Shown here: in pieces, positions 10,392 through 18,684 of the stretch
Position numbering within the stretch: position 1 is the stretch's first letter
Layout of the letters: every line of letters begins with the position of its first letter
DNA from: Thalassoglobus neptunius
GTDB lineage: Bacteria > Planctomycetota > Planctomycetia > Planctomycetales > Planctomycetaceae
NCBI RefSeq assembly: GCF_007859735.1
Contig: NZ_SIHI01000009.1
Coordinates: forward strand, 33,242-97,241
DNA: 64,000 nucleotides
Direction of reading: 5' to 3'
Position numbers and translations under genes: made by a program
The notes under the pieces: generated by a model
Seen by the model: only the letters and a program-made list of their open reading frames with translations
The model's database searches: none
Told to the model about the DNA's origin: nothing

Positions 10392-10421
10392 GCGTGATCA
10401 AACTGAGCGTGATCAAACCGA
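10392..10421. repeat. Two tandem 15-base repeats
   Basis: The unit GCGTGATCAAACTGA is followed directly by GCGTGATCAAACCGA, differing at one base, just downstream of the minus-strand methyltransferase stop. It is probably a local slippage duplication; no function is evident. Confidence 0.6.
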
Positions 10422-10439
10422 GCGGGAACGCCTGCGAGA

Positions 10440-11168
10440 TCAGCTCGATGGTGATAGCGAAGCGATCATTAGTCCCGCAGCGACGGAAACGTTCAACGAA
10501 GTGACTGATCCGCGAGGTGGAATCTGGCAGACCTGATCGCAGTTTTCCAAAGTGAGGCGCCGCAGCCCCTTCTCTTCACTTCCAATGACGAGAAGCCAAC
10601 GACGATCGCGGTCGACCTCCGAAAGCGGCATTTCCGCATGTTCTGAACTCCCGAGGACCCACATGTCGCATTTCTTTGCTTCCTGAATCGCTCGGACAAG
10701 ATTCGTCTGAATGACATGTGGAACGGATTCCATCCCACCGGCAGCGACATCGTAGACTGTTCCCGTGAGCGGGGCCGATTTGTCTTGTGTGAGAATCACC
10801 CCTTTGACGCCGAAGAAGCCGGCTGATCGAAACACGGCTCCGACGTTGTGAGGATCCTGCAATCGATCCATCATCAGCCAGAGTCCTTGAGGACTGGAGT
10901 CCGAAAACAGGTCTTTCAGTGTAGATGCCGCTTTAGGACGAATGACGGCATAAGTCGTCCCGACTCGACCAGATTCGTCCCGTCCGCGTTGTCGCCCTCG
11001 CTGGGCGGGTTCCTGTACGGAAATGCCTTGATCGGCAGCGACATTGGCGACGAGCTTCCAGCTTTCGTTGCTTCGAGTTCGACTGGCGTGAACCTCCAGA
11101 ACATCGTGTGGACGATGCTCAAGAGTTGCCAGCACGCTGTGAGGATTCATCAGTTTGAGTGTGGTCAT
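10440..11168 (-). CDS. rlmB: SpoU/TrmH-family 23S rRNA 2'-O-methyltransferase (RlmB-like)
   Basis: The 242-residue enzyme methylates ribose 2'-OH on RNA using S-adenosylmethionine. An N-terminal substrate-binding domain (about 1-85) starts with the RlmB-like LMNPHSVLATLE. The knotted SPOUT domain follows with its three motifs: DRLQDPHNVGAVFRSA, LVIGSEEKGLRRL and IPPRGSVTSLNVSVAAGL. The methylated guanosine of 23S rRNA is the likely target, judging from the N-terminal part. Its start overlaps the nitroreductase stop by four bases (ATGA). Confidence 0.92.
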   Translation of the reverse strand: MTTLKLMNPHSVLATLEHRPHDVLEVHASRTRSNESWKLVANVAADQGISVQEPAQRGRQRGRDESGRVGTTYAVIRPKAASTLKDLFSDSSPQGLWLMMDRLQDPHNVGAVFRSAGFFGVKGVILTQDKSAPLTGTVYDVAAGGMESVPHVIQTNLVRAIQEAKKCDMWVLGSSEHAEMPLSEVDRDRRWLLVIGSEEKGLRRLTLENCDQVCQIPPRGSVTSLNVSVAAGLMIASLSPSS

Positions 11169-11719
11169 GGAAGCTGCTTCAAGACATCAGTAAGCGGACG
11201 ACGGTGAGACGTCGGGGACTCTTTCGGAAAACCGTACCACAGCACCCCGACGATGTCTTCGATCGCGGGATCGATTTGCAGGATTTCATACAACTCCGGC
11301 GACCGAGTGACGTCGCCAGTCGTCCACTTGATCCCAATTCCGCGTGACCACAATGACAAAGCAATGTTTTGAATCGCACAGCAGACCGCTGCGTAGTTCT
11401 CACGGTCTCGGAGAGAATCATCAGAACGAAGAGAGGTGACAACGATCCATCCGGGAATGGTCGACCATTTGTCCCGCTTCTTTTGTGCAGCACCGTCGCC
11501 TTTTTTCACGCGGGTCATTTCGGCATTGAGATCGACAATTTGTGCGATTGTTTTTTCCCCGAGCAGGTAGAATCGCCAGGGCTCTGCCATCTTGTGATTG
11601 GGAGCCCAACACCCCGATTCCAAAGCTGCGAGAACGGCTTCATTGTCGGGGCGTTCAGTCTTGAAAGCGTTGATTGTCCGTCGGTTTCGAATCAACGAAT
11701 CGATATCGTGCTCTGCCAT
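11165..11719 (-). CDS. Nitroreductase-family flavoprotein
   Basis: This 184-residue FMN-dependent NAD(P)H oxidoreductase belongs to the nitroreductase fold and is close in size to YdjA. Family features are the N-terminal RNRRTINAF FMN-phosphate-binding segment, APNHKMAEPWRFYLL and the C-terminal YGFPKESP. The natural substrate cannot be read from sequence; minimal nitroreductases of this kind often handle nitroaromatics, quinones or enones. It is translationally coupled to the rRNA methyltransferase. Confidence 0.88.
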   Translation of the reverse strand: MAEHDIDSLIRNRRTINAFKTERPDNEAVLAALESGCWAPNHKMAEPWRFYLLGEKTIAQIVDLNAEMTRVKKGDGAAQKKRDKWSTIPGWIVVTSLRSDDSLRDRENYAAVCCAIQNIALSLWSRGIGIKWTTGDVTRSPELYEILQIDPAIEDIVGVLWYGFPKESPTSHRRPLTDVLKQLP

Positions 11720-11753
11720 TTTCTCAAGCGTTCTTTCCGTGTTTGTTCAGCGC

Positions 11754-12596
11754 TCAGTTTTCGGAATTCAACTCAAAGAAGAATTCATCGCTGGCGTCCA
11801 TAATTCCCACTCTGAGTTCGGATCGAGAATTGTATCGTGCCGGGATGGTTTCTGGTTGCGCTGGCAGGACTTTTCCATCGGGTTGGACGATTTCGTCACG
11901 TTTTGAGGAGATTCGAACAGTGTAAACTCCGGGTTCAAGAGGATTCGAAAACTCGTAAATTCCGTTCGCATTCGTCATGGCTCCCGCCGGTCGTCCACCG
12001 GACTGAGGAACAAAAAGAACGGTCCCCATCTCGAGCGGTTTTCCGTCGAGGGTGACTGTACCCGCAAAAGATGACTTATCGGAATCCTCGTTGTTGATTT
12101 TGGATTGTGCCGGATTGAGAGTAGAGAGCCCGTCTATTCCTGCCTGGGCGATCATTCCATCTTGCGCGGAGGTAACTCCCGAAACACCGATTGCTCCGAT
12201 GAGTTTGTGATCGACGATGATTGGAAGTCCGCCTTCCATCGGAAGCCCTCCAGGAAGTTTGAGAAGCTTCAGGTTCGCACCCCCTTCTGCGACTCGATCT
12301 TCGAAGGCTTTCGTCGATCGACGAAACAGGGCAGATGTTTTCGCTTTTTGAATTGAGATTTCAACGCTTCCGAGTTGTGTGTTTTCGAGACGTTGGAACA
12401 TCACCAGAAAACCGGCACTGTCGACAATCGTAATGGCGACCGGCCAGTTGTTGCTTCGGGCATATTCTTCTGCAGCAGCCATGACGGTCTTCGCGTCCGT
12501 CAGCGAAATGCCTTCCCCGTATGCGGGCGGTTGATCTTGCCCAATGAGAAGAGATGGAAATGCAAACACGGTCGTAAGCAGCAAAGCGAGTCGCAT
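11754..12596 (-). CDS. Secreted GlcG/HbpS-like protein fused to carboxypeptidase-regulatory-like domain
   Basis: The 280-residue product opens with a signal peptide ending near the LLIGQDQ segment. Residues about 28-160 match the GlcG/HbpS fold: ISLTDAKTVMAAAEEYA, VAITIVDSAGFLVMFQR, SIQKAKTSALF, PGGLPMEGGLPI and IGAIGVSGVTSAQD. Members of this family bind heme or small ligands. After a Ser/Asn-rich linker, residues about 180-280 resemble a carboxypeptidase-D regulatory/transthyretin-like beta-sandwich (GTVTLDGKPLEMGTVLFVP, GVYTVRISSKRDEI). That second domain is common in planctomycete secreted proteins; the fusion is unusual. GGAG precedes the ATG; a GTG just upstream is possible. Confidence 0.82.
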   Translation of the reverse strand: MRLALLLTTVFAFPSLLIGQDQPPAYGEGISLTDAKTVMAAAEEYARSNNWPVAITIVDSAGFLVMFQRLENTQLGSVEISIQKAKTSALFRRSTKAFEDRVAEGGANLKLLKLPGGLPMEGGLPIIVDHKLIGAIGVSGVTSAQDGMIAQAGIDGLSTLNPAQSKINNEDSDKSSFAGTVTLDGKPLEMGTVLFVPQSGGRPAGAMTNANGIYEFSNPLEPGVYTVRISSKRDEIVQPDGKVLPAQPETIPARYNSRSELRVGIMDASDEFFFELNSEN

Positions 12597-12744
12597 CACA
12601 GTTGCTCCTGATTGCGTGAAGTTGAAGAGATAGATGACCTCTACGTAGAAAGTGACGACCGTGTTGGAAGTTTTCGAGCAGGCTTTGGCCTCGAAAACAG
12701 AATCGAATTGGGCAGTGCGGGTTCATATTCGAGCCCGTTTTGTG

Positions 12745-14187
12745 TCACTTCTTTGATTTGATTGATTCTTGGTATTCCGGGTTCGGACGCATGGGATCTG
12801 CGCCGACTTCGATCTTCCAGCTTGTGAGCAGAGCTTGCAATTCACTGGCGATTTTCGGTTCCGATTTCAACCGGTTCTCAGACTCTCCGATGTCGTCGCC
12901 CAAGTGGTATAACTCGAACTCTCCGGTTTCGAGGTTCTCAATGAGTTTCCAGTCACCTCGACGAACGATGCTGCAGGGGAAGTTCTGGGGATGTTGGTTG
13001 TAGTGTGGATAGTGCCAGAAAATTGCCTCCCGATCGAGTGAGTCACTTTTGGATTCAATGAGCGGCAACAGGCTCTCTCCGTCGAGATGTTGAAACGGTC
13101 GAAGAGGCGTGTCGGTGGCTTCGAGAATTGTTGGATACCAGTCAGTGCTGATGACTGGAACGTCGCACACCGAGCCGGAATTCTGGCTGCGCGGCGAGGA
13201 AACAATTGCGGGAATTCGAATGCCTCCTTCGTAGTGTGAGCCTTTATTTGCTCGAAGAGGGGAGTTGTCGGTCGCTTTGGCGAAGCCTCCGTTGTCGCTG
13301 GTGAAAATCACTAATGTCCGATTGTCGAGGTCGAGTTCGTTAAGCGTGTTCAAGACTCTTCCTACACTCTCGTCAATACTTTCGACCATGGCAGCGTATT
13401 TTGGGTTTCCTTGTCGTGTGCCGGGATCGACACGTTTGTAAGCGTCAACTTTTTCCGGTTTCCCTTGTAAGGGTGTATGCACCGCATAATGAGCGAGCAT
13501 CAGGAAGAACGGCTCTTCCGAGTGAGATCGAATAAAATGTTCTGCTTCTTCTGCAAGGCGATCAACCAGATAGTCACCCTCCTTGCCCGAAACGGGCGAT
13601 GCCTTCACTTGAACTTGTCCCGTTGTGGGAATTTTCCATGTCCCTTCAAATGGGTAGAAGTAGCTTCCCGGTGCTCCGTAGTCTCTCCCGGCGATGTTGA
13701 CATCGAAGCCCTGATGTTGCGGGTAGTAGAACGCTTCCGTACCGAGATGCCATTTCCCGACGTATCCCGTCGTATAGCCTGCTTCGCGAAGTGCTTCTGC
13801 GACAGTGATCTCTTCAAGAGGAAGTTCTCCGATGTATCGTCCTTCGATCATCTTGTTTCGTTCTCGGTCCCATCGCCCCGACGGAAGCCATTGAGTCAGC
13901 AAGAGTCGGGCAGGGTACTTCCCGGTGAGAATCGCAGCCCGAGTTGGAGAGCAGACCGCGCACGCCGAATAAGCATTGGTAAATCTGACTCCGCGTGCGG
14001 CGAGTCGATCAATGTTCGGCGTTTGATAATAATCGCTGCCCATGCAGCCAATGTCGTTCCAACCGAGATCATCGACCAGTATGAAGACGACGTTCGTTTT
14101 CTCTTCAGCAGCTGCAACACACAGTGAGAAGCTGCAAAAGCTTGTGATCAACACAAGCAGTAATTTTGTCGGGAGAGTGGTGTTCAT
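12745..14187 (-). CDS. Secreted arylsulfatase A-like sulfatase
   Basis: The 480-residue exported hydrolase removes sulfate esters, most likely from polysaccharides. A signal peptide covers about 27 residues. The metal site VDDLGWNDIG follows, and Cys79 in CSPTRAAILTG is the formylglycine residue that must be oxidised for activity. Further motifs are GYVGKWHLG and FTSDNGG. The start ATG at 14187 overlaps the upstream sulfatase stop by four bases; a longer frame reaching 14304 lies wholly inside that neighbour and is not needed. No formylglycine-generating enzyme lies in this window. Confidence 0.95.
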   Translation of the reverse strand: MNTTLPTKLLLVLITSFCSFSLCVAAAEEKTNVVFILVDDLGWNDIGCMGSDYYQTPNIDRLAARGVRFTNAYSACAVCSPTRAAILTGKYPARLLLTQWLPSGRWDRERNKMIEGRYIGELPLEEITVAEALREAGYTTGYVGKWHLGTEAFYYPQHQGFDVNIAGRDYGAPGSYFYPFEGTWKIPTTGQVQVKASPVSGKEGDYLVDRLAEEAEHFIRSHSEEPFFLMLAHYAVHTPLQGKPEKVDAYKRVDPGTRQGNPKYAAMVESIDESVGRVLNTLNELDLDNRTLVIFTSDNGGFAKATDNSPLRANKGSHYEGGIRIPAIVSSPRSQNSGSVCDVPVISTDWYPTILEATDTPLRPFQHLDGESLLPLIESKSDSLDREAIFWHYPHYNQHPQNFPCSIVRRGDWKLIENLETGEFELYHLGDDIGESENRLKSEPKIASELQALLTSWKIEVGADPMRPNPEYQESIKSKK

Positions 14188-15698
14188 GGTGTTTTTCCGT
14201 CGATGACATCCCCAGTCGATTTGACTGTCCATGTGTAGTTGTCGGGATCGAAGTTGTAAGCGGACTTGGTCGGTGCGGAGTCGGCCCACTTCGTTGGCAA
14301 CCACTCGGCGAGTTCAGATTGAATCGTTGCCACTTCCGGAGAACCAGCGAGGTTCGTCCACTCTTGCGGGTCGACATTGTGGTCGTACAGTTCTTCGCTT
14401 CCATCGGCGTACCGAATCAACCGATAGCGTTCGCTACGGACGGCGCCGTTTCCCTTGCGGTACTCAATCACCGAGGGGCGATCCCATTGTGCCTGAGGGT
14501 TCTGGAGGAGCGGAACTAGACTCTGCCCATCGAGATTGGGAACAGGTTCGAAGTAACACAGCTCAACGAATGTGGGAAGCAGGTCGATCAAGTTGACCGG
14601 TTTTGAGCACTCTCCACTGGAGAATCCGGGGGCTTTGATGATGAAGGGAACTCTTGTTGCCTCTTCCCAGAGTGTCGACTTGTGCCAGTGGTCTTTCTCG
14701 CCCAGATGCCAGCCATGATCGGACCAAAGGACGACGATCGTCGAGTTGCGGGCGTCGCTTGCTTCGAGCGCTTGAAGAACCCGACCGATCTGATCGTCGG
14801 CGAAGGAGATGCTCGCGAGATACGCTTCGACAGCTTCTCGCCACTTTTGGCTCTGACGAATCAGCTTCAGATCTTTGCGTCGATCCGCGGCCAGTTTTTG
14901 ACCTGAGTCGGGAATGTCGTTGAGGTCGTCGTCCTTGACCTCGGGCAAAATGACGTCTTCACTCCGATACATATCGAAGAATCGTTGCGGGACATACCAC
15001 GGAAGGTGAGGGCGGAAAAGTCCGCACGCCAGGAAGAATGGCTTGTTGTGTTCCTTCTGAAGGAAGTCGACTGCGTAGCTTGCGGTGAGAAAGTCGTCGT
15101 GGTCTCTCTCTTCAATCCCCAGCGATCCCCAATCGTTTTCATGTCCAAGCCCTGTCACACCGCTCCATGGATATGCTTCGGGAAACGGTCCGGATTTTGA
15201 CCAGGGATAGTTGAGCTTTGCGCCGCGAAACCACGGATCGTTTCGAAAGGTCAGTCGGAAGAAGTCGTCCCACTGGTTTGGCGGATTGTTCCCCGCTGTG
15301 TGATGAAAGATCTTCCCTGCTCCGACAACTTGATAACCGTTGTTTCGAAAGCATTGTGGAATAGTCACCACGTCCGGAAAATTGGGATACCACCAGTGTC
15401 CGTTGTCGTAGAGCCCGGTCGTCGACGGCCGCAACCCTGTCATGATTGCTGCCCGCGATGGCGCACACTTTGGAGAGGGACAGTGCGCATTCGTAAACAA
15501 AAGGCCCTGTTTCGCGAGAGAATCAATGTTCGGAGTTTTGACAACTCCTTCGTAGCCGTTTAAGCATCCGACCCAGTCCTTCATGTCGTCCACGGCGAGG
15601 AACAAAACATTGGGTTGGGAGACATCTTCGGCAGTCGCGAAGTTCCCCAGCAAGAGGGTGATTCCAAGAGTGGTGATTCCATACAGGTTGGTCTTCAA
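14184..15698 (-). CDS. Secreted iduronate-2-sulfatase-like sulfatase
   Basis: The 504-residue exported sulfatase has a signal peptide ending near ATAED. Metal-binding Asp residues lie in AVDDMKDWVGC, and the formylglycine Cys78 is in CAPSRAAIMTG. GAGKIFHH, LWSDHGWHLGEK and the overall layout resemble iduronate-2-sulfatase and related enzymes more than arylsulfatase A. It is the first gene of a two-sulfatase operon, coupled by ATGA to the next. Together they probably desulfate different positions of one glycan. Confidence 0.95.
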   Translation of the reverse strand: MKTNLYGITTLGITLLLGNFATAEDVSQPNVLFLAVDDMKDWVGCLNGYEGVVKTPNIDSLAKQGLLFTNAHCPSPKCAPSRAAIMTGLRPSTTGLYDNGHWWYPNFPDVVTIPQCFRNNGYQVVGAGKIFHHTAGNNPPNQWDDFFRLTFRNDPWFRGAKLNYPWSKSGPFPEAYPWSGVTGLGHENDWGSLGIEERDHDDFLTASYAVDFLQKEHNKPFFLACGLFRPHLPWYVPQRFFDMYRSEDVILPEVKDDDLNDIPDSGQKLAADRRKDLKLIRQSQKWREAVEAYLASISFADDQIGRVLQALEASDARNSTIVVLWSDHGWHLGEKDHWHKSTLWEEATRVPFIIKAPGFSSGECSKPVNLIDLLPTFVELCYFEPVPNLDGQSLVPLLQNPQAQWDRPSVIEYRKGNGAVRSERYRLIRYADGSEELYDHNVDPQEWTNLAGSPEVATIQSELAEWLPTKWADSAPTKSAYNFDPDNYTWTVKSTGDVIDGKTP

Positions 15699-15954
15699 TG
15701 GCGGCCTCTAATCCCAAAGAGCATTGGTAAGGTGAGGACTTCAACCTATCACATCGGAGTTGTCAGGTGTATTCACCACCGCTCTCATTTGTGTGATTCG
15801 CTCATGAGACACCTGTTGGAAAGCACGCAGGTCGACAGATGGACCTTTTTCCAACTTGCGGAGCGATTGAGAAGATTGCTGCCTGCAACGACCAACGATT
15901 GCACCCGCTTCAAGAAGCGAGTCGGCAACCTCATTGAACTCATTGAGACAAGTT

Positions 15955-16371
15955 CTAGTTGTTGAAGTGGCGCAGGTGAGACGATGATCGGGATTTGTGA
16001 TACCGCATGATCTCCGACAGCCCAAAAGTTCGAAGCTCGGCCGGGTTGAACGGTTTCGTCAACACTTGAGAGACTCCGAGTTCGGAGAGCACTTCTTCAG
16101 AAGGAGCATGTAATCCGCGATCGGAAAGAAGGATGATCGGGACAGTTCTGAGGTCTTGATGAGACCGAATCATTCGGCACAAGTCCAGGCCACTCATTTC
16201 ACCGAGATCGGTATTAAGTACAAGCAGGCTCGGTGTGACTTGTTGAATCGTTTCCCAGGTGGAGCGCCCGTTGGAACAGATGACGACCTCGCAACCAGAT
16301 TGTCGAAACGTGATTTCGACCAGTCGGGTCACGTAAGGTTGCTGGTCGCTGGTAACAACAAGACTGGAAAT
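15955..16371 (-). CDS. Stand-alone atypical response-regulator receiver domain
   Basis: About 138 residues form a single receiver domain and no output domain follows. Beta-1 (SSLVVTSDQQ) keeps only part of the usual acidic pair. In LLVLNTDLGEMSGLDL the phospho-acceptor position aligns with Asn, not Asp. The switch Ser (IILLSDRG) and the Lys of VLTKPFNP are kept. The only canonical start in frame, GTG at 16332, would delete beta-1. Further upstream comes a TGA, then GGGAG six bases before an ATT codon at 16371, so initiation at ATT is proposed. If GTG is used, the domain is truncated. A pseudo-receiver acting by protein binding without phosphorylation is likely. Confidence 0.65.
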   Translation of the reverse strand: MSSLVVTSDQQPYVTRLVEITFRQSGCEVVICSNGRSTWETIQQVTPSLLVLNTDLGEMSGLDLCRMIRSHQDLRTVPIILLSDRGLHAPSEEVLSELGVSQVLTKPFNPAELRTFGLSEIMRYHKSRSSSHLRHFNN

Positions 16372-16640
16372 CGGATTCTCCCATCATTTCGGGTGGAGAG
16401 AGACCTCGTCCTGAAAATGAGTGCGACTCGAAGAGCGTTTTGGAAAACCACTCAATCAGGATGTGTTGGGATCACTTCTCTGAGTGCATCGGCGCGCAAG
16501 AGCAGTCCACCTGAAGCAAGTTCCGGCAAGGAATGCCGATTCCATTGCAGGAGCGGTTCACCGTAAGGAAAACACCACCAGTGAGGATTATCCGTGATCG
16601 TCGCGTTGATCGAGTTTTCGCAGCGATGCGACGACGGGTG

Positions 16641-17453
16641 TTATTCTGGAGGGGTGAATTTGAAGCGTCTAGACTGGCCGAAGAACTCCAGAGGATTCTC
16701 GTAAACAACTTTGCGGATTTTCGCTTCGCTGTGCCCGCGCTTTCGCATCTCCTGAATGAAGTCCGGGACTGCAAGCGGATTCGATGGACCCCAGTCGCCA
16801 GCCGAATTCACAAGGATTCTCTCATCCCCATACTGTTCGATAATGTCCGCCGCTCGGGCTGGGGTGCATTTTGTCGTTGGGTATAGGGTCATTCCGCACC
16901 AGAATCCGCCGTCGAGCGCCGCTTTCACGGTGTGCTCTTCGACATGATCAATGCAAACCCGTTCCGGAGGAATGTCATTTCGCTCCTGAAGCATGTCGAC
17001 GATCATTCGAGTCCCCTTGTACTTGTCGACAAGATGGGGAGTATGGATCAGAACGAGTTCGTTCGTTCTGGCGGCCAGATCGAGGTGTTCGCGGAAAATC
17101 GTCGATTCGTTTGGAGTGTTTTTGTTGAGGCCAATTTCTCCGATTCCGAGCACGCCGGGGCGGTCCAGAAATTCGGGGATCATCGCAATGACTTCACGGG
17201 CGAGAGGAACGTTCTCGGCTTCTTTCGCGTTGATGCACAACCACGTGTAATGCTGAATTCCGCTCCATCCCGATCTTTTCGGCTCGAAGCTTGTGAGTTG
17301 CTCGAAGTAGTCGCGAAACCCGTCGACACTCCCACGATCGAAGCCAGCCCAGAAGGCCGGTTCACTGATCGCGACGCATCCCATTCGCGCCATTCGTTCG
17401 TAATCGTCGGTCGTCCTCGAAACCATGTGGACATGTGGATCGATGAAATACAT
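16641..17453 (-). CDS. TatD-family metal-dependent hydrolase, EboB-like
   Basis: This 270-residue TIM-barrel hydrolase has metal ligands in FIDPHVHM, IGEIGLNK, VLIHTPH, CIDHVEEHTVK and NSAGDWGPS. The start ATG (17453) is preferred over TTG two codons upstream. The pattern MVSRTTDDYERMA plus EPAFWAGFDR recalls the EboB proteins of cyanobacterial and planctomycete ebo clusters, linked to export of isoprenoid-linked precursors such as scytonemin monomers. That resemblance is from memory and needs a search. No other ebo genes (prenyltransferase, dehydroquinate-synthase-like) lie next to it. Confidence 0.8.
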   Translation of the reverse strand: MYFIDPHVHMVSRTTDDYERMARMGCVAISEPAFWAGFDRGSVDGFRDYFEQLTSFEPKRSGWSGIQHYTWLCINAKEAENVPLAREVIAMIPEFLDRPGVLGIGEIGLNKNTPNESTIFREHLDLAARTNELVLIHTPHLVDKYKGTRMIVDMLQERNDIPPERVCIDHVEEHTVKAALDGGFWCGMTLYPTTKCTPARAADIIEQYGDERILVNSAGDWGPSNPLAVPDFIQEMRKRGHSEAKIRKVVYENPLEFFGQSRRFKFTPPE

Positions 17454-17568
17454 AGCCAAACCAATTCGTGACGGTGGTGAACTCGTTTTCGTTCGGATAA
17501 CGACTTTTGTTCTCGACTTCGAAAGTCCCCGGCAGCCGGGGCATCATTGCAACCGTTTCCTCGAAGGC

Positions 17569-18414
17569 TTAACGCAAGATCTGGAGATGATTAAGAAGCT
17601 TCTCCGGAGTCATGACATAGCCGATGTAAAACGGTCCGAATTCGGCGTATCGGGCGGATGCCTGATCAAATCGCATGGTGTAAACGATTTCCTTGATGTA
17701 CTCAGGTGCGCGACTCCAAAGCGTCACTCCCCATTCCCAGTCGTCGAAACCGGTCGAGGCTGTGATCAACTGAGAGACTCTGCCAGCGAACTTAATTCCT
17801 GAAGTCGCATGCTCTGCCATGAGCGAAGAACGCTTACTGAACGGTTCGGTGTACCAGTTGGCCTGCGGGTGACGAATTTTGTTCATGGGGTAAAAGCAGT
17901 GAACGGGCCAATCCGGGAAGTCCGGGTAGAGTCGCTGCTTGTTCATCATTGGAAGTCGCTGTTCGTAGGCAGCCACTTTCGCCTGATAGGCGGGGTCTTC
18001 GGCGTTTGCTCCAGCGAGGCGAAGCTTTTCCGAATACTGTTCGACGGTCGGAACGTATTCGGAGACTTCGGTAATTGAAACGAACGAATAGCTGGGTTGA
18101 AGTGCCGGTCCCAGCACGCTGGATCGCAGGCGCTGATGAACACGATCGATCTTCAACGGATTGTAATCGAGCATCATCATTCCGAAGTCAGCACGATGAC
18201 CGGTGACGGCAAAGCATTGCACGCGTTCAGGAGCGTCGTCGTGCATCGGGTCCATGAGTTCTGAGACGGCCTTGGCGCCTGCCGTGATTTCTTCCTGGGA
18301 AAGTTGGGCGAGGGCTGCTCGGTCGATGTTGTAGTAGATGTGAAGGCAGTGCCAGCCTTCAGAAGTCTTGATCGTGGGGTCAGGGAGATTCTGGGGAGTG
18401 CGGGGGCGATTCAT
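17569..18414 (-). CDS. hemQ: Coproheme decarboxylase (chlorite dismutase family)
   Basis: The 281-residue protein fits HemQ/ChdC, which oxidatively decarboxylates coproheme III to heme b in the coproporphyrin-dependent pathway. The ferredoxin-like double fold is full length. The catalytic Tyr lies in FYPMNKIR (Tyr175), the likely proximal His in AEHATSGIKFAG (His202), and the family signature DDWEWGVTLWS is followed by RYAEFGPFYIG. The ATG at 18414 was preferred to a TTG at 18429. It supplies heme, for which this genome's c-type cytochromes give heavy demand. Confidence 0.95.
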   Translation of the reverse strand: MNRPRTPQNLPDPTIKTSEGWHCLHIYYNIDRAALAQLSQEEITAGAKAVSELMDPMHDDAPERVQCFAVTGHRADFGMMMLDYNPLKIDRVHQRLRSSVLGPALQPSYSFVSITEVSEYVPTVEQYSEKLRLAGANAEDPAYQAKVAAYEQRLPMMNKQRLYPDFPDWPVHCFYPMNKIRHPQANWYTEPFSKRSSLMAEHATSGIKFAGRVSQLITASTGFDDWEWGVTLWSRAPEYIKEIVYTMRFDQASARYAEFGPFYIGYVMTPEKLLNHLQILR

Positions 18415-18684
18415 GGTTTTCCAGGTCAATCAAACAGTCAGGTCGTATTCGTTCCCGTATCATAAAGGGATGAACGCAATCAGGAAACTGACTCGATCAG
18501 TCAGTTGCAATCATGCACTGATCGGAAAATTCCCTACAATGAGACTGACAGGAAGAATCGTTACAATTTGGCGGGACATTTGTGTGTGTCCGAAAGACAA
18601 CATAATTCCGCCGTAGGAACCTCTTTCTGCGAGTTAACCTACCGTGTCAAGATCGCAAAACTCACGTGGCCTTTTCGGTTGACG

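Noticed and set aside
15741..16025. A 94-codon minus-strand frame downstream of the receiver domain
   Set aside because: It overlaps the receiver in another frame, has Cys-rich non-conserved sequence and no ribosome site.
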